From: Candidatus Poribacteria bacterium WGA-3G
GTDB taxonomy: Bacteria; Poribacteria; WGA-4E; WGA-3G
Reading direction: 5' to 3'
Length of the DNA stretch: 11,152 nt
Assembly (NCBI GenBank): GCA_000406005.1
Contig: ASZN01000107.1
Span: 1 to 11,152, forward strand
Position 1 is the first letter of the stretch. Every line of letters begins with the position of its first letter. The notes beneath the pieces are model-generated. The model had not been told where the DNA came from. It did no database searches and saw only the letters and a list, made by a program, of their open reading frames with translations. The position numbers and the translations under genes were made by a program. Positions 4,254 through 11,152 of this stretch are shown here, one piece after another.

Positions 4254-6470
4254 CTATTTTGCGATCAAGAGTTTGCGTGTTGCGGTGAAATCGCCTGCGG
4301 TGAGTGTATAGAAATAGAGGCCGCTTGCGACGGGTTCGCCGTGTTGGTTTCTCCCATCCCAATAAGCTGCACGCGCACGGCTCTCGTAGATACCGGCGGC
4401 CTGATACCCTAACGTTAATTCTCGAACCGATACACCTCGGACATCGTAGATCGTCACTATCACTTCTGTGTCTTTCGAGAGGTGATAAGGTATCCACGTT
4501 TCGGGGTTGAACGGGTTCGGATAGTTCGGCAACAATGCCGTTGTGTCGGGGATTTCCCGCATCTCTGTGAGCCGGTGCAGCAGTTCTTTAAGCATCGGCA
4601 CCCACTTTCCGAGACGGACATCGGCGTTTGCGAGGTGCTTGACATCCGCAAATGCAGCCGCAACGTTCTGATAGGCGACACCTGAGAATCCCGCCTGCTG
4701 AGATGTACTGAAATGTGCGGGTGCTTCGGCGATCCCTTCAATAACGTTTACCTGCTCTGCGACGGCTTCCAACACAACTGCCACATCATCTGCATTAAGC
4801 AGGCGACTGTTGCCGGCGGCATCAATACCTTCGGCAACTGCCGTCAAGTCCGCCAAGTCCACAACGCCATCCGCATTGACATCCGCAGCAAGAGAGACAC
4901 CCACAGGCACCCGCGTCCCATAGAACAGGGCGACGATTGCCAAGTCTACAACGGTGATCTGCCCATCGCCATTGACATCCAAAGAGTCAGAGTCAGGTTC
5001 AGGGGGCAGCACCACACTCAAATCTGCATCAATGCCAACAAACATGTCCCAAGCTTCTAACCGTTCACTAACTTTCGCTAACAACAGATTCTCGCCTGTG
5101 GCGAGGTCAACTAAAAACGTATCTTGAAAATCAGACGAACCCCGGTTGATAGCATTGGTATGGACAACTTCCCCGTTGAGCCAGACCTTGATAGAGTCAT
5201 CGCTCCCCACTTTCATAATTACGCCTGACTCAGCGGTAACGGCTTCAAGGGTAATCAGTGCATAAGCCGAATGGTCGTCCACATCACCTTGCGCAAAGCC
5301 GATACGATTGACGACATCATTGACGTTGCCAGACTCTGTATCATCCTCAGCCGCAGCAATCTCCGCGGGTGTCCACGCGTAATTCCCGACGCTGTCGCCG
5401 ATGTTCGCGCCGTTTCTGGCGACATCCGCTTCCGTGACAGCACCACCGCTGGCAACGGACAGCGAATCAATATCTGTGGAGGCTGCACCCCCCTGACCCG
5501 GCTCGGTGGGAGCAATCATCCAGAGCCACGGTCCAGTAATTTTATCTATTGACGGAATATCCACATCCAGTCCCGGGTTCAGCGTAAGGAGCGTATAAAG
5601 CGGAGAGAGGTCTTCAATCGGATTTTCCGCCAACCGTAGCACCTCAAGATTTATCAGCCCGATAAGCGGCGATATATCCGTGATGGTGTTGTTCGGCAGA
5701 TACAGCACTGTCAGATTTGCGAGACTTGATAGGGGTGATATATCTGAGATAGCGTTGTCCCAGAGATACAGCACTGTCAGATTTGCGAGACTTGATAGGG
5801 GTGATATATCTGAGATAGCGTTGCCCCCCAGATACAGCTCTGTCAGGTTCGTGAGGCTTGATAGCGGCGATATATCCGTGATGGTGTTGTTCTGCAGATT
5901 CAGATATGTTAGATTTGTGAGAACCGATAGTGGCGATATATCCGAGATGCTGTTGCCCGAGAGCCACAGCGAGGTCAGGTTTGTGAGGTTTGATAGGGGC
6001 GATATATCCGAGATAGTGTTGCCCCAGAGCCACAGCGAGGTCAGGTTTGTCAGGCGTGCCACTGGCGATATATCTGAGATGCTGTTGTCCGTGAGATACA
6101 GCAGTGTCAGATTTGTGAGGTTTGATAGGGGCGATATATCCGAGATAGTGTTCCTCCAAAGACCCAGATATGTCAGTTTTGTGAGGCTTGATAGTGCTGA
6201 TATGTCCGAGATGCTGTTGTCCCAGAGACCCAAATATGTCAGGTTTATTGCGAACTCAATGCCGCGCAGGTCGGTAATCTCCGAGAAGGGTGCCTGAAGT
6301 TCAAGCAACGTTTCCATGTCCGCGCGGGTGATGGTGTCCCCCGGTGCCTTATTGAGTGCCTCAGCAATCGCGGCGTGGAGGTTCGCATCGGGGATGTCAA
6401 CGACTTGTGCCGACACACCCCAGCCGAATAACAACGTAACAGCTAATACAGTAAAAATCGATTTCCTCAT
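4254..6470 (-). CDS. Secreted leucine-rich-repeat protein with dockerin and C-terminal sorting-type domain
   Basis: A 738-residue exported multidomain protein. Residues 1-21 are a signal peptide (cut near VSA|Q). Residues 23-60 look like the helical cap that precedes internalin-type repeats (IPDANLHAAIAEALN). About ten 22-residue leucine-rich repeats follow (about 77-297, consensus LTxLxLxxNxISDISPLSxLTN), a protein-binding surface. Residues 310-484 form a carbohydrate-binding/PA14-like beta module (GPWLWMIAPTEPGQGG, VGSDDSIKVWLNGEVVH, NLLLAKVSER). Two calcium loops, DVNGDGQITVVDL and DVNADGVVDLADL (498-541), make a dockerin-like unit. After a helical linker the C-terminus (647-738) is a FlgD/type IX-like sorting domain with NYPNPFNPETWIPYHL and a closing SGLYFYTLTAG...RKLLIAK. 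It probably sits at the cell surface and binds a protein or glycan partner. The start at 6470 is preceded by AAAGGA about 9 bases upstream. Confidence 0.9.
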   Translation of the reverse strand: MRKSIFTVLAVTLLFGWGVSAQVVDIPDANLHAAIAEALNKAPGDTITRADMETLLELQAPFSEITDLRGIEFAINLTYLGLWDNSISDISALSSLTKLTYLGLWRNTISDISPLSNLTNLTLLYLTDNSISDISPVARLTNLTSLWLWGNTISDISPLSNLTNLTSLWLSGNSISDISPLSVLTNLTYLNLQNNTITDISPLSSLTNLTELYLGGNAISDISPLSSLANLTVLYLWDNAISDISPLSSLANLTVLYLPNNTITDISPLIGLINLEVLRLAENPIEDLSPLYTLLTLNPGLDVDIPSIDKITGPWLWMIAPTEPGQGGAASTDIDSLSVASGGAVTEADVARNGANIGDSVGNYAWTPAEIAAAEDDTESGNVNDVVNRIGFAQGDVDDHSAYALITLEAVTAESGVIMKVGSDDSIKVWLNGEVVHTNAINRGSSDFQDTFLVDLATGENLLLAKVSERLEAWDMFVGIDADLSVVLPPEPDSDSLDVNGDGQITVVDLAIVALFYGTRVPVGVSLAADVNADGVVDLADLTAVAEGIDAAGNSRLLNADDVAVVLEAVAEQVNVIEGIAEAPAHFSTSQQAGFSGVAYQNVAAAFADVKHLANADVRLGKWVPMLKELLHRLTEMREIPDTTALLPNYPNPFNPETWIPYHLSKDTEVIVTIYDVRGVSVRELTLGYQAAGIYESRARAAYWDGRNQHGEPVASGLYFYTLTAGDFTATRKLLIAK
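5698..5823. repeat. Recent 66-base tandem duplication of one leucine-rich repeat
   Basis: Bases 5698-5757 are identical to 5764-5823, an offset of 66 bases or exactly one 22-residue repeat. The neighbouring repeats in the same gene differ at many third positions. The identity therefore points to a recent duplication or conversion of this unit. Confidence 0.8.
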
Positions 6471-6502
6471 ATTATGATATCCTTTGAGTGTGAGGGTTTA
6501 GA

Positions 6503-6524
6503 GTCTCCCCGCAGGACGCGTCAT
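6503..6524. repeat. Interspersed 22-base repeat, copy 2
   Basis: This segment is identical to 2209-2230 and starts 3 bases after the stop of the protease gene. It fills much of the 57-base gap between that stop and the LRR gene start. The left arm of the copy-1 hairpin is degraded here (GAGGGTTTAGA), so this copy is a weaker hairpin. Confidence 0.7.
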
Positions 6525-6527
6525 AAT

Positions 6528-9353
6528 TTATTTGCGAATCAACATCTTGCGCGTGGCAGAAAAATCGCCTGCCGTGAGTGTATAGAAATACAAACCACTC
6601 GCCACAGGTTCACCGCTCTCGTTTCTGCCATCCCAATACGCCGCACGCGCACGGCTTTCATACATACCGGCTGCTTGATGTCCCAACGTCAACGTCCGCA
6701 CCACACCGCCACGGACATCGTAGATCGTCAAGACCACTGCTGCATCGGTTGCCAAGTGATAGGGTATCCAGGTCTCAGGGTTGAACGGGTTCGGATAGTT
6801 GGGTAAGAGTGTCGTCGTCTCCGGTATCGCACGCATTTCCGCAAGCAGCTGCAGAAGCTCCTCAAGCACTGCCGGTATCCCTTTTCCGAGACGCGCATCG
6901 CTTGTCGCAAGGTGTCTTGCGTCCGCAAGTGCATCGGCAACGTTGCTATAGGCGATGTCATTGGCGCGGGTATCCCGAAGTATGCCGCCCCCCATTGGTG
7001 CCTCGGCAATCGCTTCAATGTCTGCTGCCTGCTCTATTGCTGTCAACAACGCCGCTTCCACCTCTTCGAGAGAAAGTCCATTGCTGCCGGCACCGGCAGC
7101 ATCAATCCCTTGGGCGACAGCCGTAAGGTCCAAGATGTTAACAATCCCATCGGCGTTGACATCTGCAGGGAGGCTGATACCCACTGGCACCTGTGTCCCG
7201 TAGAATAGGGCGACCGCCACAAGATCCATGGCTGTCACCCGACCATCGCCATTGACATCCAAGGGGTCAGGTTCAGGAGCAGGTCCGGGGCCAGGACCAC
7301 TGGGCTGTGAAATGCCGAGGGCGATACCTCCAAAGGGGTTAATTTCGGTGATGAGGTCTTCGACGTTAGAACCGTCCAAGTTCGCACGCTGAATTTTATC
7401 TGTGCTATAATCTGTCCAGTACATTTTTCCACCTTCAACATCCAAGGCGATACTGTATGGTGACCACAAGCCCTGGACGAGGTCTTCAAGATTAGAGCCA
7501 TTAAGATTCGCACGCTGGATTTTACCGATGTTCATGTCTCCACCCCGGTTATCTCTGCCCTGATCTACCCAGTATATTTTCCCTGCTGCGACATCTAAGG
7601 CAATACCCATTGGAATATGCAGTCCGCTGACAAGATCTTCGACGTTAGAGCCATCAAGATTCGCACGCTGGATTAGGTCCTCGCCATAGTTTGTCCAGTA
7701 TATTTTCCCTGCTGCGACATCCAAAGCAATACCATGTGGTGAATTCAGTCCATCGATGACGATATCTTCGACATTAGAACCATCAAGATTCGCACGCTGA
7801 ATTCTACTGCGCCAAGTGTCTGTCCAGTACATTTTCTCGCCTGCTGTATCCAAGGCGATAGCCGTCGGCTCCGGTAACCCTGTGATGACATCCTCGACGT
7901 TAGAACCATCAAGATTCGCACGCTGAATTTTACTCATATTCAGGCCAAGCCACAAGGTCCAGTACATTTTTCCACCTTCAACATCCAGAGCAATGCCACT
8001 TAATCTACCCGCCCGTGCGTTTACAAGGAGTTGTCGGTTTGTTCCGTCATTGGCAGCCCTCTGGATACCCTGAGAAGATCTCCAGTATATCCAGAACGGT
8101 GGCGTATTTGAAACGGTCAGCGGAGCAGCCGCGGAGCAGTTATTGTAGGTTGCGTTTTCGTTCGGGGCGGGGTCAACGCATGCACCGTAGTAGTATGTGC
8201 CAGCGTAATCCGGGGCAGTCAACGTGATGCTTTTTTCTATTGTGCCACCCGGTGGGAGCGAACCCACAGTGGCTGTGCCCATAGGCGCATCATCTATGGA
8301 GATGGTGTTATCCGTAGAGTAGTAATACTGTAGCGTTGTGGGTGAAGAGGTAGTTCCCTGATTTCTGACAGTCACGGAGAGCGTAAAACTTTCACCAGGG
8401 CGCAAGAACTCGTTGTCAACCCGTGCGGATTCGACAACCAGGTCCGGCGCAGGACCCTGCGGTAAATACTGTTCGATTTCCGGGACAATCCACGACATCA
8501 AACTCCCGCCGTTGAAAATCGGGCCATCCCTGTTGCCCCAAGACGAATGATTGATGCCGATCACACCTGTTCCATCACGAAGGAAGACAGGCGCGCCGGA
8601 GGAGCCGCCCTGCGTGTCGGCGAGATACCCGAACAGGAACGGATATCTATCTGCTATCTCCTGGGGGACCTCCACGATTTGACTGTTTCGCCTTGAAATT
8701 TCCTTTGACCTGCCCTGTGAATGGTGAATAATTTTAACGCTCTGACCTGGTGTCACGGGTGTCGTGGCATCCAGTTCAAGCCAACCGTAGGTATTACCGA
8801 TAGGCTTATCGAGTCTCAGGAGTGCATAGTCGAGCGGCGCGTCTGCACTGACAATCGCTGTCACACCCGCCGTGACACCGCCTCGCGTCGGATCGACATC
8901 CGGCTCCTGATAATAGTCCATGTAGATTGCCATGCGTTCAAGGGGATACGGTCGCCCGAAGTCGTCATGCGTACAGTGATGGTTTGTCATCAGTAGATCG
9001 GGACCGACAAGAAAACCGGTACAGATAAAACCGAATGGTGATCCGGGTTCGATTGCCGTAAAGAGGAGCGCGACTTTGCGTCCGAGTTGATAGTCTTGAC
9101 TATTTGTCCGGAGGTCCCGCATTTTCTCAAAGTCAGCCGTGCCGAAGATAGCCTCGGGTGTACTTCTAATGATGTCCTCGGTCCCCTGTATATACTCGTT
9201 GCCCTCAGCGGTTGGGAACTCAAAGATGAGTTCTGGGACCTCTTCGGCGACCCCGGGTGTCAGACAAAAAGGGATCAAAAACGCCAGGATCCAGAGATAG
9301 ATGATGCTTTTCTTTCCCATGAGAATACGTCTGATTGTTGGATTGCTTTTCAT
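6528..9353 (-). CDS. Secreted trypsin-like protease with CARDB, YWTD propeller, dockerin and sorting-type domains
   Basis: A 941-residue exported protein. The signal peptide core is at 15-36. Residues 85-298 are a chymotrypsin/V8-type serine protease with an intact triad: His126 in TNHHC, Asp175 in LDYALLRLD, and Ser252 in GGSSGAPVF. Cys111 and Cys127 flank the His loop as in a classic disulfide. Residues 301-415 form a CARDB immunoglobulin-like domain (LVVESARVDNEFLRPGE). About 418-682 is a six-bladed LDL-receptor class B propeller with YW(T/V) repeats near 423, 464, 509, 552, 593 and 645 and IQRANLDGSNVEDL strands. A dockerin-like pair of calcium loops follows (697-745), then a helical linker and the NYPNPFNPETWIPYHL sorting domain (849-941). 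The start at 9353 is fixed by AGGAGGC 7 bases upstream. The open frame runs further to 9539 but would overlap the preceding gene. Substrate unknown. It probably forms a transcript with the lipoprotein upstream. Confidence 0.93.
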   Translation of the reverse strand: MKSNPTIRRILMGKKSIIYLWILAFLIPFCLTPGVAEEVPELIFEFPTAEGNEYIQGTEDIIRSTPEAIFGTADFEKMRDLRTNSQDYQLGRKVALLFTAIEPGSPFGFICTGFLVGPDLLMTNHHCTHDDFGRPYPLERMAIYMDYYQEPDVDPTRGGVTAGVTAIVSADAPLDYALLRLDKPIGNTYGWLELDATTPVTPGQSVKIIHHSQGRSKEISRRNSQIVEVPQEIADRYPFLFGYLADTQGGSSGAPVFLRDGTGVIGINHSSWGNRDGPIFNGGSLMSWIVPEIEQYLPQGPAPDLVVESARVDNEFLRPGESFTLSVTVRNQGTTSSPTTLQYYYSTDNTISIDDAPMGTATVGSLPPGGTIEKSITLTAPDYAGTYYYGACVDPAPNENATYNNCSAAAPLTVSNTPPFWIYWRSSQGIQRAANDGTNRQLLVNARAGRLSGIALDVEGGKMYWTLWLGLNMSKIQRANLDGSNVEDVITGLPEPTAIALDTAGEKMYWTDTWRSRIQRANLDGSNVEDIVIDGLNSPHGIALDVAAGKIYWTNYGEDLIQRANLDGSNVEDLVSGLHIPMGIALDVAAGKIYWVDQGRDNRGGDMNIGKIQRANLNGSNLEDLVQGLWSPYSIALDVEGGKMYWTDYSTDKIQRANLDGSNVEDLITEINPFGGIALGISQPSGPGPGPAPEPDPLDVNGDGRVTAMDLVAVALFYGTQVPVGISLPADVNADGIVNILDLTAVAQGIDAAGAGSNGLSLEEVEAALLTAIEQAADIEAIAEAPMGGGILRDTRANDIAYSNVADALADARHLATSDARLGKGIPAVLEELLQLLAEMRAIPETTTLLPNYPNPFNPETWIPYHLATDAAVVLTIYDVRGGVVRTLTLGHQAAGMYESRARAAYWDGRNESGEPVASGLYFYTLTAGDFSATRKMLIRK
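7361..7934. repeat. Coding repeats of the YWTD propeller
   Basis: Five near-identical stretches built on GTTAGAACCATCAAGATTCG (approximately 7362, 7486, 7645, 7766 and 7893) encode RANLDGSNVED in successive blades. Spacing is about 120-160 bases. Similarity at the DNA level is higher than protein conservation needs, suggesting recent blade duplication or conversion. Confidence 0.7.
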
Positions 9354-9360
9354 CGGTGAG

Positions 9361-9367
9361 GCCTCCT
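9361..9367 (-). promoter_or_regulatory. Shine-Dalgarno site deciding the protease start
   Basis: AGGAGGC on the minus strand, 7 bases before the ATG at 9353. It lies in the short gap after the stop of the upstream lipoprotein gene (9370) and excludes the longer in-frame start at 9539. Confidence 0.75.
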
Positions 9368-9369
9368 GT

Positions 9370-9846
9370 TTAAAATGCGTAGGTGAGATCGCTGGGCGGT
9401 GCATCTTTAAGCCGTAAAACGATCGTGCCTTCATCGGTCTGGTAGCCTTTCTGATAGGCTTCTTTGAGAGGCGTGAGGTCGAAGTGATAGTCCTCGGTGA
9501 TCCACGCTTCACATGTATCCGAATTCGCATTATGGGCAAGCAACACGCGCAGTTGCACGGGGAATGATTCTAAGAACCTCGGCTCGGCAGCTAAGGTGAA
9601 TGCGTGCGTTTCGCAGCCGCCGGTGTAAGATACATTGATGGTTAACGTATCTGCTTGTAGCGTCGCAGCGTTGATGACATACTCGTCAGTTCCCCACGCA
9701 TCCGCTGTAAATCCGAAGACAACGGCACCCATTTCTATAGCCGCACCGTCTCTCTCTATGACTGACGTTTCCATACGGTTACATCCTATCGCGAAAAGGA
9801 GTGTGCAAATGGCGAGTGAAAAGATAAAAACATTTGTTGTAGACAC
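9370..9846 (-). CDS. Small lipoprotein of unknown function with YTGGC motif
   Basis: A 158-residue protein starting with GTG at 9846, with AAAGGA (9858-9863) 11 bases upstream. The leader ends LLFAIGC, giving a lipidated Cys22. The mature part is a beta-rich domain containing INVSYTGGCETHAFTL (about 70-85) and later LLAHNANSDTCEAW, so Cys78 and Cys112 may form a disulfide. The YTGGC-x-H-xF motif resembles small bacterial surface lipoproteins loosely grouped with NigD-like domains; I am not certain of the family. The stop lies 16 bases before the protease start, so the two genes are probably co-transcribed, and it may act with or guard the protease. The hairpin at 9870-9895 lies just upstream of the Shine-Dalgarno site. 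Confidence 0.78.
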   Translation of the reverse strand: MSTTNVFIFSLAICTLLFAIGCNRMETSVIERDGAAIEMGAVVFGFTADAWGTDEYVINAATLQADTLTINVSYTGGCETHAFTLAAEPRFLESFPVQLRVLLAHNANSDTCEAWITEDYHFDLTPLKEAYQKGYQTDEGTIVLRLKDAPPSDLTYAF

Positions 9847-9869
9847 GTTTGAGTTGTTCCTTTATTGAT

Positions 9870-9895
9870 GTGGGACGAGGATACCTCGCCCCTAC
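9870..9895. repeat. GTAGGGCGAGG-type hairpin repeat, copy 2
   Basis: GTGGGACGAGG pairs with CCTCGCCCCTAC around ATA. It lies 12 bases past the stop of the stand-alone sorting-domain gene, as copy 1 does past the LRR gene. The right arm and the following bases match copy 1 closely. Confidence 0.7.
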
Positions 9896-9907
9896 GGTTT
9901 TATGATC

Positions 9908-10267
9908 CTATTTTGCTATCAAGAGTTTGCGTGTTGCGGTGAATTCGCCTGCGGTGAGCGTGTAGAAATAGAGGCCGCTCGCGACAGGTTCACCTATTTG
10001 GTTTTTACCATCCCAATACGCTGCACGCCCGCGGCTCTCGTAAACACCCGCCGGTTGATGTCCCAACGCCAACGTCCGCACCACGCTGCCTCGGACATCG
10101 TAGATCGTCAGTATCACTTCTGTGTCTTTTGAGAGGTGATACGGTATCCACGTTTCAGGGTTGAACGGGTTCGGATAGTTCGCAAGCAGTGCTGTTGTGT
10201 CAGGGACTTCTCTCATTTCTGCGAGCCGGTGCAGGAGCTCTTTAAGCATCGGCATCCCGGCGTTCAC
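9908..10267 (-). CDS. Stand-alone C-terminal sorting-type domain (truncated gene 3' end)
   Basis: A 119-residue protein that is almost wholly the C-terminal cassette of the large secreted proteins: MPMLKELLHRLAEMREVPDT, then ANYPNPFNPETWIPYHL and the closing beta domain to RKLLIAK. It has no signal peptide. The start is GTG at 10267, overlapping the stop of the 66-residue gene as GTGA, which would allow translational coupling. Homology to the LRR gene starts only at about 10255, so the first four residues come from the junction. From there to the stop and hairpin repeat it parallels 4216-4601 without indels. It is most simply the remaining 3' end of a large secreted-protein gene joined to an unrelated upstream region. 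Whether it is expressed is unknown. Without an export signal it could not be sorted to the surface, so it is probably non-functional. Confidence 0.7.
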   Translation of the reverse strand: MNAGMPMLKELLHRLAEMREVPDTTALLANYPNPFNPETWIPYHLSKDTEVILTIYDVRGSVVRTLALGHQPAGVYESRGRAAYWDGKNQIGEPVASGLYFYTLTAGEFTATRKLLIAK

Positions 10268-10464
10268 TTCAACCGTTGAATAAACGCTTTCAGATCCTCA
10301 ACCGTTCCCGGAAAACTCAGCATGCGCCTTTCGGGAACGTTCACACCACAGACGACTTGTATCGTTTCACCGTTTTTCAACGTGAGCATCGCAACATTGC
10401 CGACGCTGCGGACACACCGAATCTTCTTGATTTTTATGCGCTTGTTGCCGAGTCTAATTTTCAC
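10264..10464 (-). CDS. Small basic protein of unknown function
   Basis: A 66-residue protein with GTG start at 10464 and AGAGGTGA (10471-10478) 6 bases upstream. The N-terminus is very basic (KIRLGNKRIKIKKIR). A beta-like core follows (VAMLTLKNGETIQVVCGV), then a helix (TVEDLKAFIQRLK). The pattern loosely recalls small FlbD-like or LytTR-like beta folds, but the similarity is too weak to name. No signal peptide. It lies 46 bases after the lamin-tail gene stop and overlaps the next gene by four bases, so it appears to be in one transcript with both. The function cannot be assigned. Confidence 0.62.
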   Translation of the reverse strand: MKIRLGNKRIKIKKIRCVRSVGNVAMLTLKNGETIQVVCGVNVPERRMLSFPGTVEDLKAFIQRLK

Positions 10465-10470
10465 GGTGTT

Positions 10471-10478
10471 TCACCTCT
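10471..10478 (-). promoter_or_regulatory. Shine-Dalgarno site supporting the GTG start at 10464
   Basis: AGAGGTGA on the minus strand with a 6-base spacer. It makes the GTG at 10464 the likely start of the small basic protein. Confidence 0.6.
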
Positions 10479-10510
10479 TGATACGTCAGTGTCCACACTT
10501 CTGAGGCAAC

Positions 10511-11152
10511 TCACGGGTTCGTTTTCAGGTTGCCGAAGGTCGTCAGGTGTTTCCCGTCTGCCGAGAGATACCCCTTGACCCGACGCGTCGCTAAGACCTG
10601 CTGCTGTCCGCTCTGTGAGATTTCTTGTATCTGATAATAGTAGACAGCATCGGTTTTCGGGGGTTTGTCAACGAAGGTATACGTCTGCCGTTCAGCAGTC
10701 GTGCCCGCCCCTTGAATTAACTTCGGATTCACCCGAATGAAGCCACCCGTGCGCGACCGACTCCGATAGAGATGGAACCCGGCACTCTCCAGCGATGACT
10801 CCGTCGTCCAAGAGACCACTATAGTGTCTGCGTTCCGAACGGCTTCAAAACGCGACAACGCCACCGGTAGGGGACCGCCCATGCGATACCCCGGATTCCC
10901 GACATCCCGCGCATCACCGTAATAGGTCATTATCGCAGGCGGGACATCTGCTGTAGAGACCCATGCCTCGCGCTCTGTGCCATCCAAGGGCATCCCTTTT
11001 TCATACAACCGGCGAAGAGAAGCACGCCCCCCTTCAGACGTTTCACCGCTCGGCACTGCCCACGCAGCGGTGTCTTCCGTGAACGGGTAGCCATCAAGGT
11101 TACCGACGGTATCGACGACGTTGCCCGTCGGATCCGCGAGTTGGAGCAGAAA
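10511..11152 (-). CDS. C-terminal part of a secreted lamin-tail-like protein (runs off the right edge)
   Basis: The open frame continues through the right edge, so the first residues visible are FLLQLADPTGNVVDTVGNLDG, about 213 codons before the stop at 10511. That stretch, followed by WAVPSGETSEGGRASLRRLYEKG, has the pattern of the end of a lamin-tail domain, a beta fold found in secreted bacterial proteins. The rest (ALSRFEAVRNADTIVVSWTTESSLESAGFHLYRS... to KGYLSADGKHLTTFGNLKTNP) is a fibronectin type III-like sandwich that often ends surface proteins in this kind of genome. The GTG at 11056 is in frame but inside the lamin-tail region and is not the real start. The protein is probably exported. 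It does not end with the NYPNPFNP domain and so belongs to a second C-terminal class. Confidence 0.75.
   Translation of the reverse strand, partial: FLLQLADPTGNVVDTVGNLDGYPFTEDTAAWAVPSGETSEGGRASLRRLYEKGMPLDGTEREAWVSTADVPPAIMTYYGDARDVGNPGYRMGGPLPVALSRFEAVRNADTIVVSWTTESSLESAGFHLYRSRSRTGGFIRVNPKLIQGAGTTAERQTYTFVDKPPKTDAVYYYQIQEISQSGQQQVLATRRVKGYLSADGKHLTTFGNLKTNP

Noticed and set aside
5650..6250. CRISPR-like regular repetition
   Set aside because: The period is 66 bases, the units are diverged and entirely coding, and there are no unique spacers between constant repeats.
5644..6297. Long repetitive open frames of 171 and 205 codons inside the LRR gene, on both strands
   Set aside because: Their repeats have the same 66-base period as the leucine-rich repeats and are simply other-frame readings of them.
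9354..9539. Sixty-two extra in-frame codons before the protease start
   Set aside because: They are basic and without domain pattern, overlap the lipoprotein gene at 9370-9846, and the strong Shine-Dalgarno site at 9361-9367 with the signal peptide fixes the start at 9353.

Overview
The window most likely comes from a member of Candidatus Poribacteria or a close relative. Three pieces of evidence point there. Large secreted proteins end in a very similar domain carrying NYPNPFNPETWIPYHL. Dockerin-like calcium loops sit before that domain. A broken WD40 gene begins with the secreted-protein start QEYTRWNLPPGAIARLGKG, which I associate with that group. The assignment rests on recognising protein style, not on a marker gene; there is no rRNA, tRNA, phage, IS transposase or CRISPR array here.

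Layout: every intact gene is on the minus strand, so the window is best read from right to left. At the right edge is the C-terminal end of a secreted lamin-tail-like protein (10511 to beyond 11152). It is followed by a 66-residue unknown protein (10264-10464) whose stop overlaps the start of a 119-residue stand-alone copy of the C-terminal sorting-type domain (9908-10267). Next come a small lipoprotein (9370-9846) and, 16 bases later, a 941-residue secreted trypsin-like protease with CARDB, YWTD propeller, dockerin and sorting domains (6528-9353). Then a 738-residue leucine-rich-repeat protein with the same C-terminal architecture (4254-6470), a leftover LRR fragment (about 4079-4140), and a lipoprotein of the endonuclease/exonuclease/phosphatase fold (2913-3980).

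The left third is more regulatory and more decayed. A perfect 15-bp dyad (2729-2766) sits just ahead of a two-gene unit: a 63-residue unknown (2521-2712) and a small winged-helix-like protein (2235-2519). An orphan lipoprotein substrate-binding protein of the branched-chain amino acid type follows (894-2069). At the left end is a second, frameshifted copy of the winged-helix gene fused behind a lipoprotein-like leader (about 327-653). It is truncated against the 5' fragment of a WD40 gene on the plus strand (190-345). A hairpin repeat lies at the very edge (8-95).

The common theme is the cell surface: nearly all intact proteins carry a signal peptide or lipobox. The two large secreted proteins and the stand-alone fragment share a C-terminal cassette that appears to move as a block, in one case together with its stop codon and a 3' hairpin repeat. 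I see no recognisable defence or metabolic system. The most unusual points are this portable cassette, the 3'-end hairpin repeats, the coupled stand-alone sorting domain, and the winged-helix pair with its dyad.
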